Notes: a model not told the origin generated them from the letters alone. 64,000 bases of DNA from Branchiostoma floridae (GCF_000003815.2 NC_049995.1:10782976-10846975), one strand, 5' to 3'; positions 25,896 to 38,019 are shown, numbered from the stretch's first letter. A program made the numbers and translations.

Positions 25896-27149
25896 TAACG
25901 TATAGAATAACTGTTGTCTCCGAAGGAACACCTAAATGTAAACAAATGAAAAAAACATATCCACTGAGTAAATACACTCTTTCACAACTTTATTTCCCCC
26001 GCGTTTTGGTGACCGTCTGTCCCCTTCTTCAGGGCAATTCTGACTGGTTCACATTGTATCGCAGCAATAAGTATCCCTGCTTACAGATGCACTCACAAAC
26101 GCAAAGCTGGAAAAGAATCGAATGAAGTCAAAACTGTGGTTGTGTAAAGAGAGTGTCTTTACTCGTACTTTGACTGTCCGTAATGCTATTATATAGATAA
26201 TAAAATACAGGGGGAATCAAAGAATCATTTACCCTCCTTGTTTTCTTACCACGACTTCGCATTAGATTTGGAATCTGCAAATGGTATCATCCATAAAAAT
26301 TAATTGCTGTGACCTAACATGTTGTTGCTATCTATCGCCTCAACTGTACATTTCCAATTGTATTTCGATACTTTATACGAGAGCAGAAAATTGGTTGGCA
26401 TTGAAAAGGGATATCCAAAGTATAGATATATTTTCGGCTGTAAGACTGCAAAATAGTTGGCTACTGTGCATTCATTCTGCTTCAAGCCACATTGAGTACA
26501 CTAGTAGTACATTTATGTGACCCAGGGTACACATAGAAAAGATGGAAAACATTCAAGAATGCCTATAACGAGGCTGGGCGCGGCAAAAGTCTACTTAATG
26601 TTTCAATACTAATCAAGGAACATGCCATTATACGCCGCTTTGTATTAAAATATAAGCAATTTCTTCATCTTGTGTGGTCCTTTACAAATTAGGGCACATT
26701 ATTTTGTTCCGGAAAAAAGTATCTTGCCGTTCTCTGTAAAAAGCACATTCTGTTCACAAACAAACCGATGACCATTTTGATAACTTCTAGGCACATTTAC
26801 ATTTTCTCATGACATGGATTTATTTGCGTGGTCCGACTACAACATAATCTGGTTCTTTAATTAAACGGGGTTACTGTTGTAGGCGGTATGTCTGCTTTGA
26901 TTCGACCCTTGGGACATCAATTTTTCAAACAGTTGGGGAATACGTATCACGATGGGGCCGTTAACACAAGGAAGAATGACTTAAGATCACTCAAGAGGCA
27001 TTCAACTCAATATTGCCGTATGTAATCAATGTTTTATATTTAGAACAATCGATGAACAATCTCATTAGCAGGGATATTTAGACACAAAATCTATCTTAAA
27101 GAAGATGGTTTAGTATCGTATCTAATGACAATAGGTTCTAATCAACAAC
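25896..27149. other. Non-coding stretch
   Basis: AT-rich, no exon or RNA recognised. Around 25996-26035 there is a CGTTTTGGTGACCGTCTGTC...CTTCTTCAGG motif similar to the arms of the foldback family at 12.1 kb. Confidence 0.35.
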
Positions 27150-27353
27150 AGTTTACTGATACAAGAACATGATTTTAAGAACTAAGATATTAATACGTCG
27201 ATGAAGTTTAGACATACAGGTAATATGATACGCCCAAAAGCAGTCATTCATGACAAGCAGTTTACCGATACAAAAGAACATAGGTTTAAGAACTATAAGC
27301 TGCTAATATGTCGATGAAGGTTAGACACCAAGGTAATATGATACGACAGAAAG
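27150..27353. repeat. Two-copy ~108-bp tandem duplication
   Basis: AGTTTAC.GATACAA.AGAACAT and GTCGATGAAG.TTAGACA then GGTAATATGATACG occur twice in order. Confidence 0.8.
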
Positions 27354-27404
27354 TAGATACTCAAGCAACTGGATATGATTTTGGGAACAGTCTCTATCCA
27401 GTGT

Positions 27405-27720
27405 CACTGATGAAAGACTCCGGATGTTGTCTGAAACGTCTGACCGTTTCCAAATGATACCCAGTTGCTTGAATAACCGCTTTTGGGCGTATGATGCTAA
27501 TAAAGTGTGTTTCTTTGCACTACGAAACTTTCCCATTCTTTTGCATCACTCTTCAAATCAAAATGTTGTCTGAAACGTCTGACCGTTTCTAAAATCATAT
27601 ACAGTTGCTTGAGTAACTGCTTTTTGGCCGGCGTAAGATGCTGATAAGGTATGTTTCTTTGTACTACAAAACTTTCCATTCTTTTACAGCACTCTTCAAA
27701 ACAAACGTTACAAGTTTTTT
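27405..27720. repeat. Two-copy 139-bp repeat with GAAACGTCTGACCGTTTC
   Basis: CTGAAACGTCTGACCGTTTC occurs at 27431 and 27570 with the same following blocks (CAGTTGCTTGA.TAACCGC, GTTTCTTTG.ACTAC). It is the same family as the host element at 20.5 kb, here without the nested insertion. Confidence 0.85.
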
Positions 27721-28077
27721 TTACGATTAAACAAAACTTCAACTACCGCTGAAGATGATTTCTTATACGGCTGCATGGCTACACCTAGGGCAGAGCAGAC
27801 TGAAATAATCCCACCCGCACCCCTATAATGACATATTTCAATATTCCGAGGTTTACCAACGGCAACGATCGAAATAGAATTGTAAATCTATTTAATACAA
27901 GTCTTTTATGTAAGCTCAGGACTACGCAAAGATCACCCACAGCCCACTATACCTTGTCCTTGTCACAAATAATGCTCACAACAATTCTCTTTACGTCTTG
28001 TGTAGTTTGCCGGCTTTTATATCATACTTTTCGTTTCTGAAAGCTACCTGGGCAGGCCCTGGTATGGACATGTGACG

Positions 28078-28665
28078 TACGAGGGGCGTTCAATAAGTAA
28101 TAACTCTGACTCATTTTCCATAAAAGGAGATTAATGAAACTTGGCACAGTTATTAGTCTTTCTCTTCATAGGAACTACCTAGAGTTATGCATTTCTCCCA
28201 TCGTTTGATGCAGCTCTGGACACCGTTTTTGTAGGACACCCCAGGTTGGTCCTCCAACAGATGCCTCATCAATGGCAGAAGAGAAACGACCAGGTCTGGG
28301 AGATGTTTCCACAGACTTCCGGCCATGTTCGAATTCAGGATGCCAGCATTTTACAAGGTCATAAAATGGGACATCATCACCATAAGTTTCTTTCATTTCA
28401 TCAAAAGTCTCCTTTGGTGTGCGTCCTTTCAAATACAAAAACCGGATCACTGCGCGACACTTAACTGGCTCCATTTCACACCTGGTCCATTTCACACCTT
28501 ACTCAGTTCAAACACCAGTAAATCAAAAGCCACAATTAGTTCAGAGCTGTTTTTTGCAACATAAACTATAGAGACATGAATCATTACACATGCAAAATTT
28601 CATTTAGATCAAACAACTGCAAGTGGGTCAGAGTTATTACTTATTGAACGCCCCTCGTAGGCTTT
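28078..28665. mobile_element. Internally deleted mariner-type element (588 bp)
   Basis: Near-perfect ~33-base inverted ends: TACGAGGGGCGTTCAATAAG at the left and CTTATTGAACGCCCCTCGTA at the right, flanked by TA. Only the 5' third of a transposase frame is present. Confidence 0.93.
28175..28495 (-). pseudogene. Mariner transposase remnant, N-terminal HTH only
   Basis: About 106 codons: an N-terminal helix-turn-helix of the Mos1 type (CRAVIRFLYLKGRTPKETFD, then EMKETYGDD.P.Y..VKCW..EF..GR.S) and a linker ending SPRPGRFSSAIDEASVG. The DD(D/E) catalytic domain is absent; sequence then runs to the right inverted end. It could still encode a DNA-binding peptide, but no evidence of expression is visible. 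Confidence 0.85.
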
Positions 28666-28713
28666 GGTCTACCATCGCAGCAGAAATTTCTTCATTGGGA
28701 ATAATCGCTGGAG

Positions 28714-29290
28714 TGAAATATAAGACTAGAATACGAAAATACGAACGAAAAAATGGCTACTACAACGTTACCAGATGATGTCATTATATATACAAACATA
28801 GCTCTCATTCTGACTAACTCTTTAGCTCTTGTATCCCAATTCAGGGCATCAATAAAAGAATTTACGTATATCACAGTAACACAAAATGAACTTTATTTTC
28901 AATATTTTCGGAGATCTAATGTGTAAAAAGTCTATTTACCTTTCAATGAACTTTTCGTGCTGAAATATAAGGCTAGAATCCGAAAATAAGCAGGAAAAAA
29001 TGTGCGGATGTTAACTCAAATCCAATACTAAATAAACTTTATTTTCAACATGTTTGGAGCGCCAAATTTAACAGAGTTTATGTACCTTTCAAAGGACTTC
29101 TTAAATTGAAATATAACACTTTAATCCGAAAATACGTATGAAAAAAATGGTGTGCGGATGTATAACTCACCGACAAAACAAAACGAATTCATTTTCAACA
29201 TATTTGTAGTTATAAATAGAGTCTATCTACCATAGTGAAATATAAGCCTGCAATCCGAAAATACGTAGGAAAAAATGGTGTGCGGACGGC
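28714..29290. repeat. Degenerate tandem repeat (about four units)
   Basis: GAAATATAA.(A/G)CT..AATCCGAAAAT recurs near 28714, 28960, 29108 and 29237, with ACTTTATTTTCAA.AT between. Unit length is uneven (about 130-250), so some units were lost or fused. Confidence 0.7.
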
Positions 29291-29308
29291 TGTGCTGTAA
29301 TTGAACAT

Positions 29309-29518
29309 TCAGTGAACGTCTTCAATTTCTGGCTTGACTGAGTAGTCCCATACCTTATCGCTGGGAGCTGTGCGCCTGGGAAGGTCAGTTTTACCGATAA
29401 CTTCCCGGAAAATTTCTTCCGCGGGAGGATGATAAGGAGTAATGGGAGCCATCTGGACTTGACTGGCGCCCGTGGAAAATTGGTACCAGGCGGAGCTCCG
29501 GAGAAAAAAGGGTAAATT
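29309..29518 (-). CDS. Putative terminal exon of an unrecognised gene
   Basis: Seventy codons from an acceptor CTGACTAAG to TGA: NLPFFLRSSAWYQFSTGASQ, VQMAPITPYHPPAEEIFREV, ... SDKVWDYSVKPEIEDVH. Composition is protein-like (W, Y, P, acidic end) and unlike the surrounding repeats. It joins in phase 0 to the exon at 29890-30005. Not recognised; small basic-to-acidic tails like this occur in mitochondrial and other small proteins, but that is a guess. Confidence 0.5.
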   Translation of the reverse strand, partial: NLPFFLRSSAWYQFSTGASQVQMAPITPYHPPAEEIFREVIGKTDLPRRTAPSDKVWDYSVKPEIEDVH

Positions 29519-29889
29519 CTTAGTCAGCAAAGTGAAGTTGCATCAAAGGAAAAGTTGAATACCAAAGAAGCACATGGAATAAAGTAAAAATTGAATAAGA
29601 AGATGTTTTTTGATAAATATGTCAAAAAGCGAAGATGAAAACAATCAACGTATTGAAAGAACAAACGGTGAACAAGAATTCAGTTCATTTTATAGCTAGA
29701 AACAATGAAGAAAATTGATGGATGTTGCTTTACTTGAAACGTAGGAAGTAAACTTCCCTGTTTTATCCAGTTTTAGAGACTGAATCGCCTTTGAATATTG
29801 CTCATCTGCATGTCTAACTTTAAAAATCAACGTAGCAAGAAGAAGAGCAAATAAACTGCAATACTACAATAAAAAAAGAGTGCACTTAC

Positions 29890-30005
29890 CTCTTCAACCG
29901 AGACGGGGGGTGATATAGGCTTCCCAAAACGTTTGACCCATTTCTGACGCCACATGGGCAGGGAGTCACGTGTTGACAGCAGTTGAGTCAGACGGCTGAG
30001 GAAGG
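29890..30005 (-). CDS. Putative penultimate exon of the same unrecognised gene
   Basis: After TTGGTCAG it reads FLSRLTQLLSTRDSLPMWRQ then KWVKRFGKPISPPVSVEE, ending GAG|GTAAGTG, a strong donor, phase 0. The 5' phase is 1, so an upstream exon or an internal ATG (the Met of PMWRQ) starts the protein. No upstream exon was found before the LINE at 30.5 kb. Confidence 0.5.
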
Positions 30006-30551
30006 CTGACCAAGTCCGTCAGTCAAACACTTCGGTAAATTTAATTCGGACTTTACGAACTTTAATGGTAATAAAGAAAGACTTTAGATAAAAACATGGA
30101 AATACATAAGACAAAGAGCAAAAGCAGTTCTTGGTATCTATTTATGTACAGCTTAAGTAGTGCGAAAAAGACGTGCTAAACAGGACTGTTAACATGTTGA
30201 AAGGAGGTACCGTGTTTGAGGTGAGCCTTATGTGGTCACGTCGCAGCACACTTATCGAAAAGAGCAGGGCCGGTTTCTAGCCCGGTATGAGTCACTGGAT
30301 CTTGTACTTATAGCTTTTACTACTCTCCAGTACAAACCTGGTATGTTACGCCACGAGGCGGTATATAAGGTATACAATTCAAACAAGCAAGAAAGTCGTC
30401 GAGTCTTAAAGCTTCTCATAGTATAGCAAATAACTCCTACGAGACGATATGAAATAAGCAAAGTTTATGAAGTTCCTTATCTTGCGGCCACCCAGGGAGT
30501 CACAGATACATCTATCTCGGGAACATATCGACTCATCCTTTCACCTTTGAA

Positions 30552-31262
30552 ATCTTTGAAATCTTTGAAATCTTTATTAACATACCATGTTGCAGACATT
30601 TAGTTATGTCTGAATTACGTTGGTATTCACATGTGATCCTCCAGGGAGAAATAAACTATAAGTTAAGTACATCAATTTAAAAAGACAGCATAGTTCAAAA
30701 TCTTAATTGCTAACAATACGATTTTTATCACGAATAAGGGACCATTGGTCTTAGACTATATATCACAAACAAGACAGGTATTCGGTTCTTATGGACGGAC
30801 ATGCACAATATAATAGTCGATATAATTTGTTAAAAAAAATCGTGTTCAAAAGTCACTCAAATCGTTCAAAAGTCACTCAGGGATCAGGCCATACTTGTTA
30901 ATCAGTTGGCACATGTACGGTATTGGTGAGTTCCTATATCTGTTGGTTCGTGCTGCTGGGCAATCTACCTTCTCACTGTTTCTAGTAGTGTGGCCAGTTA
31001 TCTGAAATCTTTGCGGAGGTAGCCAGTCTCTGTACTCGGATTTCAGGAGTGACTTAGCAAACTTAACACATAATAGTTCCCTTCTCTCGGATATCCGTGA
31101 CAGTCCTAGCCGTTGAAGTGCAGGGTCGTATCCTACGTAGGAGTCTCCAAGAATAATGCGGCACGCCCGTCTTTGGATCCGCTCAAGGCTTCGTGACTTA
31201 AGGAGTCGCTGATCATCTCAGCTGACTCAAAGACAGCCCCCATGAGGTACAACGTATCTTCT
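30552..31262 (-). pseudogene. 5'-truncated non-LTR retrotransposon, reverse-transcriptase C-terminus
   Basis: On the minus strand a frame reads LERIQRRACRIILGDSYVGY, then DPALQRLGLSRISERRELLC and FAKSLL...YRDWLPP. This is the conserved segment after the polymerase domain of many non-LTR elements. It ends with a tail of AAAGATTTC repeats near 30552. Upstream coding sequence is missing and the left part has stops. Confidence 0.75.
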
Positions 31263-31497
31263 ACGGGTTAAAAGGTCGTCATTTACTTGTCTAGGGGGGA
31301 AAAACTGGCACGGTCTCTCTCCGTAAGGATTTTTCACATGATGACAACTGGCTAATTGTACCTCTTATGGGATAGACTAGCACATGATTACTAAAATCGT
31401 ATACGCGACTTTTCTACCCTCATAATAAGCGAAATTAGACCCGCACACAATTGCAGCAAAGTAATTAACCTCATATAGACGTTTGAAGATGAGAAGA

Positions 31498-31625
31498 AGG
31501 CACAGAAAAGGCGCCATGGCGGTCGAGTTGTTTCAGAGGCATATCGTGTAACTACATGATGGATCGGACGGTCACGGGTTCGAGTCTCAAGAGAAGGGTT
31601 GGGAAGTTGCCATCGTTTCATTCCT
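31498..31625. mobile_element. tRNA-derived SINE-like piece
   Basis: GGCGCCATGGCGGTCGAGTT is followed ~50 bases later by ACGGGTTCGAGTCTC, a good polymerase III B box (GGTTCGAGTC). No tRNA cloverleaf is intact. Confidence 0.45.
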
Positions 31626-31939
31626 TGTCAGAAAGGGTCTTTCAAGTAGATCTAAAATGCTTTTAGTTCTCAAATTGAACGTAAATGTAAGTACCATTGC
31701 TCATAGTGCAACTAGCAAGGCTTACGGTTCCCAATACACTTGATTGCATATCATGTTAGCGAAGAGAGGTTACATAACAAAAGTTGCACCAGTCCTTCTA
31801 CGACTATAGAAATGAATTTATTCCATTCGCAAATAGATTCATTGGGTCGGTACATAAGTGATTGATACAGTTCCTTGTTGAACAACAATGGTAACTTATC
31901 GGTACTTCGGTATTACCAAATTGAGGCGTTCTGGGTGTC

Positions 31940-32090
31940 GTAACTGGCGAGAGTTGAGCCCGGAGCCTATAGCTAGATGTCCTGAGTTTAATACCCGTTG
32001 TGCAACTTTACACGGCCTTCCTCACTTCACCCATGTGTATGAATGGGAACCTGACTTCGTTCGGGGAGGTAAAATACTACCTTTGCTTTC
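31940..32090. mobile_element. SINE-like piece
   Basis: B-box-like CCTGAGTTTAATACCCG is followed by CCTTCCTCACTTCACCCATG, a body motif also present (inverted) in the SINE at 18.3-18.5 kb. Confidence 0.4.
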
Positions 32091-32446
32091 TGTTTGCTCG
32101 TACTTTGTATAGTGACACTGTTAAAATAAGTTACTAAAACTTGACAGTGCCACATTGTACTCGTATGTCCGAATGCGAATAAAAATATTTCGGTAGTCCT
32201 TTCGTTACGTCAACGTCAATGCTATTAGATTATTTACTTTACACAGCTCACTAAATGGATTAGAATATCTTAGAACAGTAAAGAAGGGAATGCACACAAG
32301 GTCACGTTTGGAATCGTATTCTTTGTCACAGCAGCGCCACCTAGCAGCTTGTCATTATCACACAAGAAAAGATAGTAGACCAAAACTTTGGTCGGAAAGT
32401 TATGGCTATATAAGAAAGACCTTATTACCCAAAGGTATTGGCCATG

Positions 32447-32693
32447 TTAAAGTGGCATCTCACTGCACTTGGTGCACCGGTGCGGCACTGCAGGGTTTGA
32501 AAGATTTTCAGAGATAAAGAACGCATTATTTTCTTACGTTTTGTGTATCGCATTGTCTTCTAAGTCATACTTTTACGTACTACGCGACATCTAAATCATA
32601 AAACAATCGGCGAAAATAACACAACAGTACCGCAGTGAACGAACCCCGCAGTGCCGCACTGGTGCCGCAAGTGCAGTAAGATACAACCTTTAA
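32447..32693. mobile_element. TTAA-type MITE, full copy (247 bp)
   Basis: Both ends touch TTAA (32447-32450, 32690-32693). Left end AGTGGCATCTCACTGCACTT is the inverse of the right end AAGTGCAGTAAGATACAACC's mirror, with ~60 bases of imperfect inverted repeat through CCGGTGCGGCACTGC. TTAA duplication is the piggyBac hallmark. Non-coding. Confidence 0.85.
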
Positions 32694-33976
32694 GATTCAA
32701 ATTTTTATACCAAAGCGCCATCTAGCGCTTAAACCCCGTTTCCACTAGACTGCGATCGCGCTGCGCTCAAGCTAACTGCGTCCTACACAGGATATGCGTA
32801 ACCTTCGCTTTCACACTGGGTATATCATACAAAACGTAAAAGTTTGGCTGAGAAGACAACAAAACACACAAAGTGTAAAAAGATTTTTTTTCTTTTAATT
32901 CTATACAATTTGTTGAGCGATATGTCAAACTTTAGGTCGCAGAGAGAGCGCGACGAGAGCACCGTCCTAGTAGAAAGGGTGTATTAGAAAAAGGGCAAGT
33001 CATCAGAGCAATTGCAGCTGAAGGACTAATAAAGAGTTGGCAGGAAAATCTTTTCTGTTGGATAACAAAGAACTTCATCATCCAAATGTATTCCCTGCGC
33101 CCTTCATACTTCACATGTAATGTGTGTCCAAACCGCTGCGCGTGTATAATTACCAGCTGATCCCGCTAGCCTTGACAAATGTTGAGATAACTACTGGTAC
33201 TTCAGATATGACCTTTCTATTTGATGCATTTGACATTGTACTTGAGCCAAGTACGGTGACGACCTTATGCATGGAAGATGTGGCAATTGAATTGATGTCT
33301 CAATCGCCATTAAGGGGACACACCCCAGTTTATTTGGGGTTTCAAATGGAGGCGGTACACCCTCAAGTCTAGCGACCATCTCATCCAGGGAATTATCCTG
33401 AAGCAAAATAACTGGTAATGGGGTGAGAGGATATTCCTTCAGCTACAAGACCAACTGATCTTCAACTTCAACTTCAACGTCTCTAATTTTGAAATATAAT
33501 AGGGAAAAACCATTATTTTCATGTCAAAAATGATGCACAAAATCGGGTATTTTCGTATTGGATAAAGCAGATGAAGAAGATTTTTCCAGCAAGCACGACT
33601 GATAGTGCCAGAAAGAGGAAAGTCTAAAGAGTAATCCAGCTAATTATGAAGAAAATTCTAGCACTACAGTTTTTTTAATCATCCAAGACGCGCGGCATTG
33701 CAACTTGGCTTAACACAGCGCTTCAGAGGTCAATCTAGGTCACGGGCCTGTTTACATTCAGGCGTAGGAATATCCCGGAAGTAAGGCGCGGACCAAAACA
33801 CAATTTGCACCCAAAACACACCATTTCCTACGCTTTAGCCATGTAACCGTTTAATATCATTTCGCAGGAAATATTGAGAAATCTCAACTCAAACATAGAC
33901 CCTCGGAAGCCTTTCGTCACTTTTTTGTCGCGCACAACCTCGGACCTCGGTCGCGGAAGAACTGTGATGTGCACTG
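32694..33976. other. Non-coding stretch
   Basis: Open frames on both strands at 33124-33406 overlap each other and match nothing I know. No other signal. Confidence 0.35.
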
Positions 33977-34011
33977 TTAATGTGGTATCCCACTGCACTT
34001 GGGACACCTGT
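33977..34011. mobile_element. Solo end of the TTAA-type MITE
   Basis: TTAATGTGGTATCCCACTGC followed by ACTTGGGACACCTG matches one terminus of the family only; the rest is missing. Confidence 0.6.
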
Positions 34012-34099
34012 ATCGTTTTTGCTTCCATCCTTGAGGGCCGCCATGTTGAATTTTGACGTAATAATCAGTGACCAATCGTCTGTCCTGTTTCAGTGAAGT

Positions 34100-34212
34100 C
34101 ATTACATCCCTATTACCTATTCATTACATCCCTATTACCTATTCATTACATCTCTATTACCTATTCATTACATCCCTATTACCTATTCATTACATCTCTA
34201 TTACTTATTCAT
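34100..34212. repeat. 22-bp minisatellite, five units
   Basis: CATTACATCCCTATTACCTA plus TT repeated five times with C/T variants. Confidence 0.95.
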
Positions 34213-35164
34213 AAGCTACAAAATTCATTATCTAACCTTCATCATTTCAAGCTATATAAAGGGGCAATACTCTTGTGCACTTTGGTTTGTGGGTTGTCAA
34301 ATTGTGTCAAAATGATATTAAATAACGCTTAATCAAGACTAAAGTGCTATTAATACGTAAGGACAAAGATGGGTTATTTATCTGATTTGACGGAATATAT
34401 GTTGTTATTCCAGTCGAATAGATAATAGCTATAATTGCTATATAGTGTATCTCTGAGGGAGCTCATTATCATAATTTCAGCAAATGAAAACTACTAATAA
34501 AACCTCACTGCAAATGATATGTGTTTAATCCTTTCGTCAAATGTAATTGTTATCATTAAGATTACCATGAGATGTGAATGTTGTGCAAATGAGGTAATAA
34601 TTTGCATATCAATTTCAAAATCTAAAAAAGCTGTTACACTTTTGATATTCATACAGTATGTTCCTTAAGTAGAGAGGAATGTAGCACGTTAATTATGCAA
34701 ATTTTGACGATCATCTCCATAATTTATGCAAGCAGTAAACTAAACGGACGGCAAGCTTTATTACGTGCACTGTTTTCTGTTTGGTTGAGCGCCCCTCGCA
34801 CCTCGTGTGTACGTGTGTCTCAAGTACTCAGAACTTGCTGAAGTAGGGGGTTGTTCAGGTGAGGCTAGTCCATTTCTTATTGCTTATTGCTGGAGGGTCT
34901 ATTCAGGTGGGGACAGTACATTCTTTCCTGCAGAAGGGACTGTTTAGCTGGGGCAGTCCATTTTCTTCTTGGAGGATGGAGTGTTCAGGTTGGGACAGAC
35001 CATTTCTAACTGCCTCACCTCCTTGTCACACCCATCCTTTGACCTCTAACTACACGGGCTGTATATGTTCACACCTGCCTTTAAGATTACCTAGCTAGAA
35101 TTTTACCTCGCACAAATTACACTTAAAAGCGACCCTGTGTGTCTGTGTGACTTCACATATTTAT
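34213..35164. other. Non-coding stretch before the satellite
   Basis: No exon, RNA or repeat recognised. Around 34880-34990 a short motif with GTTCAGGTGGGGACAG recurs loosely. Confidence 0.4.
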
Positions 35165-36167
35165 CTCTAGTACTTCCTTACTTTTCTACAAGGCTTGAAA
35201 GCGAATGAAGTTTCTTCTTGGCAAAACCGCTAAGCGAACCCTTCGGTAACCGCAACGTGACCCCATACGATGGAACTTCCAGAATCTTAAACAAAATGTG
35301 CGTTACTTTCGACACTTGAATTTCATAGTAAAACCCATAAAGAGTAGGCAGAAAGCAAGTTGAGTAGTAAATATTAATTCCATACTTTTCTACAAGGCTC
35401 GAAAGCAAATGAAGTTTCCCCCTTGGCGTAACCGCTAAGCGAACGACCGAACCCTTCGGTAACCGCAAAGTAACCCCATACGATGGAATTTCCAGACTCT
35501 TAAACAAAATGTGCGTTACTTTTGTTACTTGAATTTCATAGTAAAACCAAGAAGAAGTAGGAACAAAACAATTTGAGTAGTAAAAATTACTTCCTCACTT
35601 TTCTACAAGGCTCGAAAGCGAAGGAAGTCTCCCCTTGGCGAAACCGCCAAGCGAACCCTTCGGTAACCGCAAAGTGACCCCCATACAATGGAACTTCCAG
35701 AATCTTAAACAAAATGTGCGTTACTTTTGTCACTTGAATTTCATAGTAAAACCCGTAACGAGTAGGCAAAATGCAAGTTAAGTTGTAAAAATTACTTCCT
35801 TACTTTTTTACAAGGCTCGAAAGCGAATGAAGTTTCCCCTTAGCGAAACCGCTAAGCTAACCCTTCGGTAACCGCAAAGTGACTCCATACGATGGATCTT
35901 CCAGAATTTTAAACAAAATGTGCGTTACTTTTGTCACTTAAATTTCATAGTAAAACCCGTAAACAGTAGGCAAAATGCAAGTTAAGTTGTAAAAATTACT
36001 TCGGGATCCTTACTTTTTTACAAGGCTCGAAAGCGAATGAAGTTTCCCCTTGGCGAAACCGCTAAGCGAACCATTCGGTAACCGCAAAGTGACCCCATAC
36101 GATGGAACTTCCAGAATCTTAAACAAAATGTGTGTTACTTTTGTTACTTGAATTCCATAGTAAAACT
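35165..36167. repeat. 204-bp satellite, block 1 (about five units)
   Basis: Head-to-tail units marked by CAAGGCT.GAAAGCGAA at about 35190, 35393, 35607, 35813 and 36022. Each contains GCGAACCCTTCGGTAACCGC, GATGGAACTTCCAGAATCTT and AATGTGCGTTACTTTTGT in order. Units are more diverged than in block 2. The fifth is cut by the insertion at 36168. Open frames read across units on the minus strand but look like a by-product of the period. Confidence 0.95.
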
Positions 36168-38019
36168 AGAAAGGCCGACATTTGCTTGGGTGCAAATACA
36201 GCATATTTCAGCCATACCCATTCCCATGCAACATTGGACTGTTCCAAGTCACCCCTGCACAAAAATGCAATATCTTAACTGTAAGTTATCCCCAAAAGAG
36301 AACTAATATTGTGAATTGATTCCAGGTCAAAACAGAACTTGCCCAATATGCCCCGGGCCCATATGGAAGAATATAATCTTCCACAGGAGCGCCTATGCAT
36401 AACTGATTGGTTTTTAGAATTGCGGCAGCTCCTATTTTTCCGAGAGTGAAAAAAAAACGCATATTCCATTCAGAAGATATTCATCATGAAATTACATGAC
36501 GCCATTCAACAATTTCCACTTCGATAACTAGGTCTAAGTACCGTCATAATCTCCTTGTGATGTGGGTACATTTATTATTTTTAATCAAGTAGGGCATACG
36601 TTTTAATAATTGTCAAACAGGTTCAGGTACTGTGTAGTAGGAGTTTTTTTTTAAAGCTAAAAACTTCAATCTTCATCTTGTTTTGTATGAGCCATTACAT
36701 AAACGGAGACGCCTCGAATTTTTACAAGAATTTTACCACCCTGTCGCTTCATTTCTTTTCTGAAAAATCCCAGGACCAGTTAACCTGATTTGGCTTTATC
36801 TACATATTTCATTTTCCTTCGAATTCTTTGTTAAGTATATACCCCTGCATACCACTGTTAAATTTTTTTACTTTGTATGCAATCAGCCATCGGACGTAAT
36901 CTTGTCTGAGTGTTATAATTTCCTGCTCGTAGCTTGCGAGACCTGGAGGATAGGAGTTTCTACCTTGTTCGGGGGTTTCTTTTCGGAGGTCAGTGGTGAT
37001 ACTCTGGTACTAAGAGTGTTTTATTGGGCTCAAACTCTGTCAGTTTAAAGTTACTTACAATTTGAATGTACAAAGTTTACGTCAAAAAATAACAACAACA
37101 ACACTAGAAGTACCTACATTTGTTCGGGAAAAAATACATGCATTCTCGCCACTGTCAAACTTACGTATCAAAACTAAACGCAAATTGTCCAATTTTCCCG
37201 CGTTTTCTGCCAAGTAACATTTTCTCGATTGTCTCAACTAACCCCCAAAGTCAAATCTGCCGAAAATGATTGATAGTGCCATGCGGAATGTTGGTAAATT
37301 AATCGACACAGACTTGTATTCTAACGTTCAATGCACGCGTACCGTCCGCTACAGCTCAAATGACCCTGTCTGAACTCCAAATCCTCGCAAACTACAATTT
37401 CAAACCGGGCACAGGGTAACATATAGCCACTGTAAGGCTGTAATATGCATCTGTTTGTGTATATACGGGATTGCAAGGCCCCGCTTATGAATATTAACTA
37501 GCATTCGCCTTTCTCGTCGTTGATTGGCTGGCGTCCATAAAGTAATTAACTCTCGCTCTCCCCAGACCGCTGGCACCTGGCACGTGTGGGCTCTGGGGTC
37601 ACGGGAGTTCACGGGAGAAGGCCGAAAGAAAACCAATTTCTCCTCAGAAAAGTGCAGAAATTAATAATTTGAAATTGGTTTATGCCAAAAATTTTACTTG
37701 GATCATTTTACCAACTATTTAATGTCTATCTACACCAAATTTAAGGCCATTCCATCGTAATTCAAGGGTACAGGGGGCCAAAATATACCGTTTTGGTCAA
37801 AACGTGACCTTTAAACTTCAATGAAATCATTTAAGAGGCAGATATGAAAAAAATGAGAAAAAATCACCTCGGTATTGACCCACTCTACCCTTGTGCCAAA
37901 TTTCAGGTCATTCGGTCCCGGAACGACGGAGATGATTCGATTTGAAGATTTGACAGGAGAAAGAAACATTACGAATACAATATATTTCACCATACCATAT
38001 ATGGTATGGCTGAAATATA
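36168..38019. mobile_element. ~1.85-kb insertion splitting the satellite
   Basis: Satellite sequence stops at ...AGTAAAACT (36167) and resumes at ACTAAGAAGAAGTAGG (38020). That restores a type B unit and leaves a 3-4 base duplication (ACT/AACT). Near the ends CATATTTCAGCCATACC (36202) and GGTATGGCTGAAATATA (38003) are inverted. No protein was recognised inside; a CG-richer patch lies at 37,550-37,630. Probably a non-autonomous transposon of unknown class. Confidence 0.6.

Noticed and set aside
33124-33406. Opposed open frames as a gene
   Set aside because: They overlap almost completely on opposite strands, with no motif or convincing start.
34100-34212. A CRISPR-like array
   Set aside because: The 22-base units are contiguous without spacers and the DNA is eukaryotic; it is a minisatellite.
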